DNA of 64,000 bases, taken from NCBI RefSeq assembly GCF_003350205.1, contig NZ_QLLC01000002.1, positions 110,407 to 174,406 on the forward strand, given 5' to 3'. Shown piece by piece: positions 8,999 to 18,026 of this stretch. Position 1 is the first letter of the stretch, and each line of letters starts with the position of its first letter. Made by a program: the position numbers and the translations under genes. The notes under the pieces were generated by a model. That model had not been told where the DNA came from. It did not search any database and saw only the letters and a program-made list of their open reading frames with translations. This DNA is from Brevundimonas bullata (lineage in GTDB: Bacteria > Pseudomonadota > Alphaproteobacteria > Caulobacterales > Caulobacteraceae).

Positions 8999-9012
8999 TA
9001 CGTAGGTTTCCG
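8999..9012. promoter_or_regulatory. TACGTAG-type element upstream of the hybrid kinase
   Basis: TACGTAGGTTTCCG, 68 bases before the kinase start, shared with the element at 49607-49620. The binding factor is unknown. Confidence 0.45.
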
Positions 9013-9079
9013 TAGCCCACGTACAGATTAACCCGCGAGCAATGCCGAGGGCGGCAAGGGTTAGGCTTGTGAGGTATGC

Positions 9080-11113
9080 ATGTTGATCCCTGAAAAGCCG
9101 CATGACGAGGTCGAGCGACTGGCGATGGTCCGCTCCCTGGGCCGCGACGGGTATCAGGAGGATGCCGTGCTCTGCGGCATCCTCGACCTTGTACGTCGCC
9201 ATTCAGGCGCGCCTTCTGCCTTCATCTCCCTGCTGGATGAGGACCATCAGCGTTTTGTGGCGCGAAGCGGCGTGGATCTGATGCAGACGGATCGCTCCGT
9301 CGCGCTGTGTGGTCACGCCATTCTTCAGCCTGATGAGGTTCTGTGGGTGCCGGACGCGCGCCTCGACGCGCGGTTCCACGACAATCCTCTGGTCCTGGGA
9401 CCGCCCGCGATCCGCTTCTACGCCGGAGCGCCGCTGGTGGTGAACGGTCGGGCGGTGGGCAGCCTCTGTCTGATTGCGCCCGAACCGCGAGGCTATGACG
9501 CCGAGATCGCGGGTCTGTTGCAGGACCTGAGCCGGATCGCCGCCGAGCGTCTGGCCGGGCGTCAAAGATACCGGGCGCTGGAGCGCGCGCTCGAGGCGGC
9601 TGCGGATGCGGTCATCATGGCGGATGAGGATAATCGCTACATCTACTGGTCCCCGGGCGCCGAGCGGCTGTTCGGCTATTCGGCGGCGGAGGCCCTGGGC
9701 CAGACGGGAGAACTCATCGGCCTGACCTGTCAGACCATCCAGGCCCTGGCCCTGGACCAGGGTTTTCAGGGCGTCGGCGCCGTGCTGGACGGCGCCCGCG
9801 CCGAGGCGACGGCCCGGTGCAAGGACGGCTCGATCATCAATGTCGAGGTCTCCCTGGCGGTCTGGCATGAGAACGGCGTCAAGCGCACCAGCGCGGCGAT
9901 CCGCAACATCTCTGAACGAGAGGCGCAGAAGGCGGCGTTGATCCGCTCCAAGACGGAGGCCGAGGCCGCCAGCGTCGCCAAGAGCGCCTTCCTGGCCAAT
10001 ATGAGCCATGAACTGCGCACGCCCCTGAACGGCGTCATCGGGGTGGTCGAGCTGCTGGCGGACACGCCGCTGTCCGATCATCAGAGGGAGTTGGCGGGGA
10101 TCATCCAGACATCCGCCGATCAGCTGCGAAGCCTGATCGGGGACATCCTGGATCTGGCGCGGATCGAGTCCGGCGAGATCGAGATCGCCCAGGACGTCTT
10201 CGATCTGTTCGCCGAGGTTGAGCGGGCTTGCCAGCTCTGCGCGCTGAAGGCCTCCGAGAAGGGGCTCGACCTCGTGCTGCGTTGCGACGAGGGGATCGGA
10301 TTTGTCGTCGGCGATCCCCTGCGGCTGCGGCAGGTGATCATCAACCTGGTGAACAACGCCATCAAATTCACCTCTGCCGGGTCGGTGTCGCTCAGTGTCA
10401 CGCGGGGCGAGGGCGGCGTCTTCCATTTCGAAGTCCAGGACACGGGCATCGGCTTCTCGGAAGAGCAACGCCAGAGCCTGTTCGAACGCTTCCAGCAGGC
10501 GGACGGCGCCATCAATCGTCGATACGGCGGTACGGGCCTGGGCCTGTCGATCTGCCGCGAATTGGTGGAAGCCATGGGCGGTTCCATAGATTGTCGGGGC
10601 GCGCCCGGCGCCGGAGCGAGCTTCTGGTTCGACATCAAGCTGGCCCAGGGCAGGCCCGCCCCCGAAAAAGAAACGCCTGTGACGACCGATCAGGGCAGTC
10701 AGGGCTTCGCTCACATTCTGGTCGCCGACGACAGTGAAACCAATCGCCGGGTGGCCGAGCTTATCCTTTCGGCTGCCGGCATCACGACGACCGCGGTCGA
10801 GGACGGGGTCCAGGCGGTGGAAGCCTGTCGGACCACGCCTTTCGACGCCATCCTCATGGACATGATGATGCCGCGTATGGACGGCCTGGCGGCGACGCGG
10901 GCTATTCGGGATCTGGAGGCGGCGCAAGGTCGGGGACGGACCCCGATCATCATGCTGACCGCCAATACCTTGCAGGATCATGTCGTTCGCGCGCTCATGG
11001 CGGGCGCGGACCTTCACCTGCCCAAGCCGATCACGGCCTCAGCCCTCTATCAGGCGCTGGCCCGGATCAGCGCGGCTGGCGGCGCGGCGAACACCCTGTC
11101 GGCTCAAGGCTGA
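9080..11113 (+). CDS. Hybrid sensor histidine kinase (GAF-PAS-HisKA-HATPase-REC)
   Basis: A 677-residue soluble sensor kinase. A GAF domain covers about residues 20-165 (FISLLDEDHQRFVAR, ALCGHAI) and a PAS domain about 170-285. The HisKA H-box is SHELRTPLNGVIG with the phospho-His near residue 310. The HATPase shows NLVNNAIKF, DTGIGF and GTGLGLSI. A receiver domain starts near 545 with acceptor Asp near 593 (DAILMDMMMPRMDG) and ends LPKPI. No LOV cysteine motif is present, so light sensing is not implied. GAGG lies 5 bases before ATG 9080. The 3' end overlaps the convergent photolyase gene by 10 bases. Confidence 0.93.
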   Translation: MLIPEKPHDEVERLAMVRSLGRDGYQEDAVLCGILDLVRRHSGAPSAFISLLDEDHQRFVARSGVDLMQTDRSVALCGHAILQPDEVLWVPDARLDARFHDNPLVLGPPAIRFYAGAPLVVNGRAVGSLCLIAPEPRGYDAEIAGLLQDLSRIAAERLAGRQRYRALERALEAAADAVIMADEDNRYIYWSPGAERLFGYSAAEALGQTGELIGLTCQTIQALALDQGFQGVGAVLDGARAEATARCKDGSIINVEVSLAVWHENGVKRTSAAIRNISEREAQKAALIRSKTEAEAASVAKSAFLANMSHELRTPLNGVIGVVELLADTPLSDHQRELAGIIQTSADQLRSLIGDILDLARIESGEIEIAQDVFDLFAEVERACQLCALKASEKGLDLVLRCDEGIGFVVGDPLRLRQVIINLVNNAIKFTSAGSVSLSVTRGEGGVFHFEVQDTGIGFSEEQRQSLFERFQQADGAINRRYGGTGLGLSICRELVEAMGGSIDCRGAPGAGASFWFDIKLAQGRPAPEKETPVTTDQGSQGFAHILVADDSETNRRVAELILSAAGITTTAVEDGVQAVEACRTTPFDAILMDMMMPRMDGLAATRAIRDLEAAQGRGRTPIIMLTANTLQDHVVRALMAGADLHLPKPITASALYQALARISAAGGAANTLSAQG

Positions 11114-12693
11114 GATCGGTCGCGGCCGTCGTCCGCGCCGCTGATCGGCACGGCGCCCAGGGCCAGCCGCGTGGCTTCCGCCTCCGCCAGCAAGGCGGCG
11201 CGTTTCGCCTCTCCAAAGCCGTCCAGCGTGCGATAGGGCATGGCCAGGCGGGCGTTGTGGCGAAGGCGCGGGCGATTGCGTTCCAGGAAGCCCCAGTAGA
11301 GACGGTTGAACGGACAGGCGCCATCGCCGCTCTTGCCCTTCACGTCATAGCGACAAGCGCCGCAATAGTCGCTCATGCGCTGGATATAGGCGCCGGAGGC
11401 GGCATAGGGCTTGGACCCGACGATCCCGCCGTCCGCGAAGGTGGCCATGCCCCGCGTGTTCGGCATCTCCACCCACTCATAGGCGTCGGCATAGACCGTC
11501 ATGTACCAGTCATCGACCGCGTCGGGATGAACGCCCAGCATCATGGCCAGATTGCCTGTGACCATCAGGCGCTGGATATGGTGGGCATAGGCGTTAGCGC
11601 GGGTGGCCGAAACCACGTCGGCGACGCAGGCCATGTCCGTCTCGCCTGACCAGAAGAACCAGGGCAGGGCGCGGTCCGCGTCCAGAAAGTTCATGCGCCC
11701 GTACTCGGGCGTCTTCAGCCAGTAGACGCCGCGCACGAACTCTCGCCACCCCAGGATCTGACGGATGAAGCCCTCGACCGCGTTCAGGGGCGCGGCGCCG
11801 TCCCGATAGACGGCCTCGGCCCGCCGGCAGACGTCCAGAGGGTCCAGCAGGCCCATATTGATCGCCGTCGAGACCAGGCCGTGCCACATCCAGGGCTCGC
11901 CGTGGGCCATGGCGTCCTGCCAGTCGCCGAAGGCGGGCAGGATGCGCGTCAGGAAGGTTTCCAGCGCGGCCTCGGCCTCCTCCACGGTGGTCGGCCAACC
12001 GAAATCGTCCAGATCGCCGAAATGATCGGGAAACAGGCGCGCAACGTCGGCGATCGCGCCCTTCGTCGTGGCTGAGGGGGCGGTGCGCAGCCGAGGGGGC
12101 GGGCGCAGTCCCCTGGTCAGCTTCTTGCGGTTCTCGGCGTCGAAGTTCCAGCGACCGCCTTCGGGATCGGCGCCGTCCATCAGCAGGCCCGTCTCGCGGC
12201 GCATCTCGCGATAGAAATACTCCATCCTCAGCTCGCGCTTGTCAGCGGCCCAGCGTCGAAAACGGGCATGAGAACAGATGAAGCGGCGGTCCTCGCGGAT
12301 ATCGACGGGAAGGCCGGCGGTCGCGGCGAAGGCCGCGAAGGCTTGGGCCAGCCTGACCTCGCCGGGCTTGGTGATCACGACGCGGGCATAGGCGTCGTCA
12401 GCCAGAGCGCGGTGCAGTTCGCCGATGATGGACTGCGTGTTGTCCGGGGCGTCGATGCGGACATAGCGCACGGCTGCGCCGCGCGCCGTCAGCCGCTCCG
12501 CGTGGGCGCGCATGGCGGCGAAGGTCAGCGCGATCTTCTGCTTGTGATGGCGCACATAGGTCGCCTCGTCCCGCACCTCGGCCATCAGGACGACGTCGCG
12601 CGTCGCGTCGAGATCGGTCAGGCCCGCCAGGCTGTCGGACAGTTGATCGCCGAGCACCAGCCGCAGGGCGCCCGCGCCATCCTTCAGCGTCAC
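11104..12693 (-). CDS. phrB: FeS-type (6-4) photolyase / bacterial cryptochrome PhrB
   Basis: This 529-residue protein belongs to the FeS-BCP group of the photolyase-cryptochrome family, flavoproteins that repair (6-4) photoproducts. From GTG 12693 the four iron-sulfur cysteines fall at 356 (DMACVAD), 444 and 447 (CGAC) and 460 (GACPFN); the spacings 88, 3 and 13 equal those of Agrobacterium PhrB (350, 438, 441, 454). FAD-binding features WMWHGLVSTAINMGLLDP, LGWREFVRG and YAHHIQRLMVTGNLAM are present. A longer reading frame exists (to 12813) but its extra residues lie inside the DUF2256 gene in another frame; GTG 12693 overlaps that gene's stop as GTGA and starts right before the RLVLGDQL strand. 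Confidence 0.94.
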   Translation of the reverse strand: MTLKDGAGALRLVLGDQLSDSLAGLTDLDATRDVVLMAEVRDEATYVRHHKQKIALTFAAMRAHAERLTARGAAVRYVRIDAPDNTQSIIGELHRALADDAYARVVITKPGEVRLAQAFAAFAATAGLPVDIREDRRFICSHARFRRWAADKRELRMEYFYREMRRETGLLMDGADPEGGRWNFDAENRKKLTRGLRPPPRLRTAPSATTKGAIADVARLFPDHFGDLDDFGWPTTVEEAEAALETFLTRILPAFGDWQDAMAHGEPWMWHGLVSTAINMGLLDPLDVCRRAEAVYRDGAAPLNAVEGFIRQILGWREFVRGVYWLKTPEYGRMNFLDADRALPWFFWSGETDMACVADVVSATRANAYAHHIQRLMVTGNLAMMLGVHPDAVDDWYMTVYADAYEWVEMPNTRGMATFADGGIVGSKPYAASGAYIQRMSDYCGACRYDVKGKSGDGACPFNRLYWGFLERNRPRLRHNARLAMPYRTLDGFGEAKRAALLAEAEATRLALGAVPISGADDGRDRSQP

Positions 12694-12878
12694 GACGGCC
12701 TCGACGAAGGTCGGGCCGGAGCCCCCGCATTTCTGGCGGTCGTTCTTTGGGAGGCGCAACGCGCGCTGCAGTAGATCACGTTCGGCCAGTCTCTTTGCCA
12801 TTTCTTGCGCCACGCGAACGGCCGGACGCAGACGGGGCAGGTCTTGGAAGGCAGGTCCTTTTTCTGAACTCGCCGCAT
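12690..12878 (-). CDS. DUF2256 small zinc-ribbon-like protein, coupled to phrB
   Basis: A 62-residue protein with the DUF2256 pattern: KTCPVCVRPFAWRKKW, then RDWPNVIYCSARC. The two CxxC-type pairs suggest a metal site. DUF2256 genes are commonly found next to, or fused with, photolyase/cryptochrome genes. The start ATG at 12878 has AGGTGAGC upstream; the frame is open further upstream but without domain character. Its TGA overlaps the GTG start of phrB, which implies translational coupling. The function is unknown; a role in cofactor or cluster handling for PhrB is speculation. The 197 bases upstream hold no gene I recognise and should contain the operon promoter. Confidence 0.85.
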   Translation of the reverse strand: MRRVQKKDLPSKTCPVCVRPFAWRKKWQRDWPNVIYCSARCASQRTTARNAGAPARPSSRPS

Positions 12879-13075
12879 TCCGCTCACCTTTCGCGCCGCA
12901 AGAGGGACCGCCATCCGCTCAGGCTTCAATACGCCTGGAACCCTGGGTGGATCAGGTCTATCCGCCTCCATCCTGTGGACCGCTGTCGGCGGAGGCCGTC
13001 GAGGGACCCGGCTGGACTCTGGTGCTGAACCCCGGATGGGGGTGGGAAGCGGGTGAGCTGGGGGGCGGCCTGGAT

Positions 13076-14365
13076 TCAATCCATGGCGACGGAAGTCTGG
13101 GTGAAGAGCGACCTGAGCTGACGCCGCGCAGCCTGTCTGACGTCGTAGTCCGTGGAGACGGCGGCCAGCCCAGCGCAGAATTCAATATCGCCGTAGCGGC
13201 GTGCGTCTTGATCGCACCGCCTGACCCAGGGCGCGGCGGTCGCTTCCCCTCGCTGAAGCAAGGCGCGGGCCTCCTCGCAGACCGTCTCGGCGTCGTCGGT
13301 GCAGCCCTGTGCGAAGGCTATGTAGGCCAGATAATCGGCGTCTGCCTCATCCCGGAGGGAGCGGCCGCGCCTCTCGAAAATCGCCTCGCCAAGGAAGTGG
13401 CAGCCTTCGCCGTCGATCAGGATGGCGTCGTTGTGCAGAAAGCAGGCCTGCGCCAGCGCGTTGAACGCGAGGTCGAGATCACGCTCTACGCCGGTCCCTG
13501 TGAGGTACATCCAGCCGAGGTATTTGCAGGCATAGGGGCCCTGACCCGGATCATCGCTGTTGCAGGTGCGCGCCAAACTCTGCCTCGCACGCGTGTAGTC
13601 GCGCAGTTGCCGGTTCTGGAGATACAGCTTGCCGGCCTCATAGCAGCCCGACGTCATGATGCGAGCCGCGCAGGACATGTCGTAATGCTCAAGCGCCGAG
13701 CGCAGGTCGCCGCCGCGCGCCGCGCTGACGCCCCGGCTCCAGCAGGTGTCCACGTTGTTCTCGACCTCGCACGGCGCGGACTCGGCCGCCGAAACGCGGG
13801 GGTGAATGGGGTAGTTTGGAAACGAGACGCCGTCCGATGCCCGCTCCCGCCCTATGTCGCGCATGCGCGCCAGCAGACGGTCCGGGACGCGCTCAATGCT
13901 GCCGGGGTTGCACGGCAGCCGGGCGAGTTCCTTCCCGCCGCGGCTGACGCTCAGTAGTCCAAAAGGATGAAGGGCGGATGGGTCGGGCTGGGTTCCGTTG
14001 CGAAAGCCGGCGGCGAAACGGTAGGTGGTGTCGCCATTGGCGAAGGTCACAATCTCGTCGACCGTCCCTGCCGCGCCGCTGTCGCGCCGATAGTCGAGAT
14101 CGGCCAAGGGACTCGACAGGGTCAGCTCCGGTTCGCTGTCCGGAGGCCCGTAGCGATAGGTCGCGCGGCTATGCGCGAGCGACACGGACGCCTCCCGGGC
14201 CTGCCCCTCGATCCGGCAAGCGAGGACGATCTCTTCGCCCGGACGGTCCGTCGCGGCGACTGCGTCCGACGTCCAGACGCCCGCCACGGTCAAGCTGCAG
14301 GCCAGGACGCGCAACCCGATCGAGCCGGTCGTCTTCTGTCTGAACCCTCGTCCTTTGCGCGCCAT
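13076..14365 (-). CDS. Exported cysteine-rich Sel1-like repeat protein
   Basis: A 429-residue exported protein of unknown role. The start at ATG 14365 follows GGGGAGAG and gives a basic n-region, then LRVLACSLTVAGVWTSDAVA as signal peptide. The N-terminal half is a beta-rich domain I do not recognise. The C-terminal half has Sel1/TPR-like helical repeats with regularly spaced cysteines (CEVENNVDTCWSRGV, YDMSCAARIMTSGCYEAGK, CKYLGWMYLTGTGVERD, EGCHFLGEAIF), reminiscent of Helicobacter Hcp proteins where cysteines pair within repeats. It is probably periplasmic, where such disulfides would form. Confidence 0.75.
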   Translation of the reverse strand: MARKGRGFRQKTTGSIGLRVLACSLTVAGVWTSDAVAATDRPGEEIVLACRIEGQAREASVSLAHSRATYRYGPPDSEPELTLSSPLADLDYRRDSGAAGTVDEIVTFANGDTTYRFAAGFRNGTQPDPSALHPFGLLSVSRGGKELARLPCNPGSIERVPDRLLARMRDIGRERASDGVSFPNYPIHPRVSAAESAPCEVENNVDTCWSRGVSAARGGDLRSALEHYDMSCAARIMTSGCYEAGKLYLQNRQLRDYTRARQSLARTCNSDDPGQGPYACKYLGWMYLTGTGVERDLDLAFNALAQACFLHNDAILIDGEGCHFLGEAIFERRGRSLRDEADADYLAYIAFAQGCTDDAETVCEEARALLQRGEATAAPWVRRCDQDARRYGDIEFCAGLAAVSTDYDVRQAARRQLRSLFTQTSVAMD

Positions 14366-14480
14366 CACCGTCAACTCTCCCCTCGGTAAGACCAGATGCT
14401 GCACGCACGCGCTGAAAATACCAACCGCCCCAGAGGGCGTTCGACGCCCGACATGTCAGGCTGTGGTCAGCGCGGTGAGA

Positions 14481-15230
14481 TCATGGGGCGAACCGACCGC
14501 CATTATCGGCATCGACGACGATAGACAGGGAGACGTGCCGGGGGCGCGAAAGGGCAAACAGAACCGCTTCGACGATATCCCTTGTGGTCGCACGCTCGCC
14601 CTTGGCGCGTTCGGGCGAGAGACGCCAGTTCTCTCCATCGGGTTCGGCGTCATCGAGATAGGGCGGGTGAACGACAAGGGACCGGACGGGCGTGCCGTTC
14701 AGCATCTGGGCAAGGCCGTCCGCCAGAGCGTCCTGAGCCCGCTTGGCCGCGTAGAAGGGAACGGCCGCCGTCTGCAATGCGGCGCTGGGCAGACCGCTGA
14801 TCGACCCTATCGTGACGATGTCCGGCCGTGCAGACCTGTGCAGCAGGGGGAGCAGATCCTGAGTCAGCAGGTAGGCGCCGGATACGGCCGCATTGATCAC
14901 GCCCAGGACCTCTGCCGACGTGTGCGGTTCCGACCCGCGTTCGAGCCACATGGCGCCGTTGTTGATCAGGATGTCGATCGACTCGTGCCGAGCGCGGATC
15001 GCCGCGACGGCGGCGGAAACGCTGCCCGCATCGGCCAGGTCCAGAGCGATGATCGTCGATTCCACGCCGCTCCGATCAAGGATGGTCGCCGCCGTCCGCT
15101 CCAGCCCCGTGGGGTCACGCCCGCAGAGGATGGGGCGGCAACCGGCGTCCGCCAAGGCGATCGCCAGCGCGGCGCCGAGGCCCCGCCCTGAGCCGGTGAC
15201 GACGGCGGCGGCGTTATGGAGTGCTGGCAT
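14481..15230 (-). CDS. Short-chain dehydrogenase/reductase
   Basis: A 249-residue classical SDR. The NAD(P)-binding motif is TGSGRGLG, NNGA follows strand 4, the catalytic region has SIS and YAAKR, and the PG-type loop is replaced by HPP. The substrate is not predictable. It is close in size to FabG-like enzymes, but the context (a GNAT gene 48 bases away on the same strand) does not place it in a pathway. Confidence 0.85.
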   Translation of the reverse strand: MPALHNAAAVVTGSGRGLGAALAIALADAGCRPILCGRDPTGLERTAATILDRSGVESTIIALDLADAGSVSAAVAAIRARHESIDILINNGAMWLERGSEPHTSAEVLGVINAAVSGAYLLTQDLLPLLHRSARPDIVTIGSISGLPSAALQTAAVPFYAAKRAQDALADGLAQMLNGTPVRSLVVHPPYLDDAEPDGENWRLSPERAKGERATTRDIVEAVLFALSRPRHVSLSIVVDADNGGRFAP

Positions 15231-15278
15231 GGTCAGGACCTATCATTCGCAGGTGATCGTGAGGAATGATCAAGGATG

Positions 15279-15839
15279 TCAGGGGCGCGCGGCCCACTCT
15301 CGCCGCAGCATGGCGTAGATGAATTCATCCCCCCAAGCGCCGTCGAAGCGGTCGTTTTCGATCAGGTGAGCCTCTCGGCGGAAACCGAGGCGCTCCACGA
15401 GGGCGACCGATCCGGCGTTTGCGGTGTCAAGGCGGGCGAAGATCCGGTGCAACGCGATCTCTTCGAATCCTATGCGGACCAGGGCGGCGACGGCTTCGGC
15501 GGCGAAGCCCCTGCCAGCCCACGACGGATTGAAGATGTAGCCGATCTCTCCCTGGGCTGCAGATCGACTGGCCAGTTTGAGCAGGACTTCGCCGACCAGA
15601 CAGCCGTTGTCCGCCAGGGTCACGGCTAGACGGAACACGTCGCCGTCGGAAACAAGTTTCGCGTTCATGGCTTCCGCGAACTGCGCCTGCAGGGCGTCGC
15701 CTTCGGGCGGCGAGGCATAGAGATAGCGATAGACCTCCTTAAGCCTGTGGTAGGCCGCATAGGCCGGGAAATCGGCGCTTGTGAACGGCCTGAGGATCAG
15801 GCGATCGGTCGTCAGGGGAAACAGGTCCAAGCTTAGCAT
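15279..15839 (-). CDS. GNAT-family N-acetyltransferase (RimJ/RimL type)
   Basis: A 186-residue acetyltransferase. It starts with the RimJ-like LTTDRLILRPF and contains the acetyl-CoA loop WAGRGFAAEAV plus the NAGSVALVERLGFRREA end motif. Such enzymes acetylate protein N-termini or small amines. ATG 15839 is chosen because the longer frame upstream runs antisense-shifted through the MFS gene. The 104 bases between this gene and the MFS stop show nothing recognisable. Confidence 0.88.
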   Translation of the reverse strand: MLSLDLFPLTTDRLILRPFTSADFPAYAAYHRLKEVYRYLYASPPEGDALQAQFAEAMNAKLVSDGDVFRLAVTLADNGCLVGEVLLKLASRSAAQGEIGYIFNPSWAGRGFAAEAVAALVRIGFEEIALHRIFARLDTANAGSVALVERLGFRREAHLIENDRFDGAWGDEFIYAMLRREWAARP

Positions 15840-15943
15840 TCCCGCTATCTGGGCATGGCCGGGCCGAACGTCCACAGTTGGCGCCCTGGCTTGTTGTCGC
15901 AGGGCGCAAGAGCTGCCTTCCTTTGAGCGATGTCGGTTCGAGG

Positions 15944-17356
15944 TCATGCCGTCAGCCTTGGTTTTCGGTTGCACGAGGGTGATCCTTGGCCCTCGAGAGA
16001 CTGACCAATCCGGCCAGGAGAGCGAGCGCGCCGCCGATCCCCCAGGCCGAGCCGGGGCGCTGTTCCAATGGGCGTCAGGGTGAAAAGCAGGGTCATCAGG
16101 ACGGCTCCGGCCGTCTGTCCCGTCAGCCGGGCGGCGCCCTGCAAGCCGCCTGAAGCTGCGCTGCGTTCCAGGGGCGCTGAAAGGAACATGTTGCGGTTGT
16201 TGGGCGTCTGAAACAGGCCGAACCCCAGGCCGCAGGCGGCGGCGAACAGGAGCATCGGTCGGACGTCTTGCCCCAGAGGCCACAGCGCCGCGCTCACGAG
16301 CCCCAACCCCAGGCCGAGCCCGCCGACCGCACACAGCCAGGCGGTGGGGAAACGGTCCGCGAGCCGACCGGCAGCGACGGCGGAGACAGCTACGCTGAGC
16401 GGCCAGACCGTCATATAGACGCCCGTTGTGGAGGCCGACTGGCCAAGCACAGACTGAAGGTAGAAGGGTAGGGCCACCATAGCCGCAGCCTGGCCCGTGA
16501 AGCAGAAGACTGAGGCGATCACCGAGAGGCGAAGAGCCGGCTGGCGAAGCAGATCGAGCGGGATCAGCGGCGCCGCCTTGGGCGCTTCCCGGCGCACCAG
16601 CAGGCCAAGGCAGACCAGGCCTGAGACAGCCAGGCCGATTGCGAGGAGCGGTCGCGCCAGGAACAGCTGGGCTCCAATGAAGAGGCTGGCGAACATCGCG
16701 CCGCTCAAGGCCATGCTGGCGATATCGAGGCGGTGAGATCCAGCCGGGGTGCGGGGCAACTGCCGGGAGGCCGCGAGAACGGCGAGACCCAGGGGAATAT
16801 TGACGGCGTAAAGCCATGGCCAATGGGCGTGGGCGAGGATCAGGGCCCCGACGCCAGGCCCCGCCGATGAGGCGAGCGCGACCGTCAGTGCATTCCATCC
16901 TATGGCCGCGCCCAGTCGTTGAGGCGGCACCGAAAACCGCAGCAGGGGAACGCCAAGCGCCAGGATCGCCGCGCCCCCCAATCCCTGAAGAGCCCTGGCC
17001 GCGACCAGCCCGTGGAGCGAGGGCGCAAATGTGCAGAGCACCGAGCTCAGGATGAACAGCCAGACCCCCGCTGCGAAAACCCGGCGGCAGCCGAACCGTT
17101 CACCCATGGCGGCGGCGGGCAGCAGGGCGACGAGCAAGGCCGTCTGATAGGCGGTGACGACCAGCACCGCTGCGGCGGGAGAGACGCCAAGGGCTCTGGC
17201 GATGGTCGGCAGGGCCAGGTTCGTCATCCCGGCGTCGAGCACGACCAGGGTCATCGCCGTCAGCACCGCGCCCACAGCCAGAGGGCGCCGGGAATCCGGT
17301 ATTGCGCCGTCGGGTGTCGTCGCCGGTCCGACCGCGGCGGGACCCTGGGGGATCAT
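15944..17356 (-). CDS. MFS drug-type efflux transporter (DHA2-like), 3' end probably frameshifted
   Basis: A 470-residue major facilitator protein with about 13-14 membrane helices, motif A-like GERFGCRRVF and the start LAVGAVLTAMTLVVLDAGMT. The last 35 or so residues in this frame are basic and not helix-like (GDRRRARSPGRIGQS). If one base is dropped from the C5 run at 16039-16043 the frame continues as GLGIGGALALLAGLVSLSRA, a proper final helix, and stops at 15952. This is either a real 1-base insertion or a sequencing error in a homopolymer. ATG 17354-17356 overlaps the cupin stop (ATGA). Substrate unknown. Confidence 0.85.
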   Translation of the reverse strand: MIPQGPAAVGPATTPDGAIPDSRRPLAVGAVLTAMTLVVLDAGMTNLALPTIARALGVSPAAAVLVVTAYQTALLVALLPAAAMGERFGCRRVFAAGVWLFILSSVLCTFAPSLHGLVAARALQGLGGAAILALGVPLLRFSVPPQRLGAAIGWNALTVALASSAGPGVGALILAHAHWPWLYAVNIPLGLAVLAASRQLPRTPAGSHRLDIASMALSGAMFASLFIGAQLFLARPLLAIGLAVSGLVCLGLLVRREAPKAAPLIPLDLLRQPALRLSVIASVFCFTGQAAAMVALPFYLQSVLGQSASTTGVYMTVWPLSVAVSAVAAGRLADRFPTAWLCAVGGLGLGLGLVSAALWPLGQDVRPMLLFAAACGLGFGLFQTPNNRNMFLSAPLERSAASGGLQGAARLTGQTAGAVLMTLLFTLTPIGTAPRLGLGDRRRARSPGRIGQSLEGQGSPSCNRKPRLTA

Positions 17357-17904
17357 GCGGATGTCTGTTCGGTGGTCCAGATTCCGTTCTGTTCGACGTA
17401 TCGGGTCAGGCGGCGATGCTGTCGGTCCTCTACCCGCAGGTCGCGTTCGGTGAAGCGGAACAACAGAGCGCTGTCGCTGATGCAACGGGTGTCGTGGATA
17501 TCGCCGGGAAGGTAGAGTTGGACCTCGCCCGCGCGGACCAGCTTGGTGTTGCGCTTGACCAGCCGGACATCGCCGTCTTCGCCCTCGACCCGGGCATAGG
17601 TTCCCATTTCGATTTCACCCTGCTGGATTCCGTAAAGCACCCAGCTGCGCCCGTGGTCGTGCGGCGGCCGATAGAGGCCCGCCTGTTCGGCATGAGCAAG
17701 CAGGACGAAGCCATGATCAGCGTCGCGATAGAGCTCTTCTGAAGCGGGCTGGTTCGCGTTGAGGGCCGCAAGCCAAGCCTCGCGGGGAGAGGCCTCGAGC
17801 AGCTCTTCCATCTGTCTCTGGCAGAACCCGGCCAGTTCGCTCGTCAGCGGCCCCCATTGGGACCGAACGTTTTGAGTGAACGACTGCAGCGCCGTCTTGA
17901 CCAT
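17353..17904 (-). CDS. Cupin-fold cysteine-dioxygenase-like protein
   Basis: A 183-residue cupin. The two metal-site motifs are visible: PHDHGRSWVLYGIQQGEIEM (His pair and Glu) and LPGDIHDT (second His). This resembles the thiol-dioxygenase/predicted metal-dependent enzyme branch rather than storage cupins. ATG 17904 is preferred over the upstream in-frame ATG 17952, which lies in the promoter region shared with the LysR gene. It is translationally coupled to the MFS gene by ATGA and divergent from a LysR regulator, the usual layout for a small regulated detoxification or export unit. Confidence 0.82.
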   Translation of the reverse strand: MVKTALQSFTQNVRSQWGPLTSELAGFCQRQMEELLEASPREAWLAALNANQPASEELYRDADHGFVLLAHAEQAGLYRPPHDHGRSWVLYGIQQGEIEMGTYARVEGEDGDVRLVKRNTKLVRAGEVQLYLPGDIHDTRCISDSALLFRFTERDLRVEDRQHRRLTRYVEQNGIWTTEQTSA

Positions 17905-18026
17905 GATCCATCCTCCGTTTGCGTACCGGAGAAAATACGTCGCCTCTGACATTGCGGAAGGCGCAGCATTTGCATGTTATTAGTGCATCAAGCGCCATAT
18001 CTTCGGGGCTTGTCTGGGATCAAACC
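17905..18026. promoter_or_regulatory. Divergent promoter region, cupin-MFS operon versus LysR gene
   Basis: These 122 bases separate divergent starts. An AT-rich stretch near 17969-17993 (TTTGCATG, then TTATTAG, then TGCATCAA) is the likely regulator or polymerase contact site. No exact palindrome was found. Confidence 0.5.

Noticed and set aside
12694..12813. N-terminal extension of the photolyase
   Set aside because: These 40 residues are out-of-frame DUF2256 sequence; the GTG at 12693 coupled to the DUF2256 stop is a better start.
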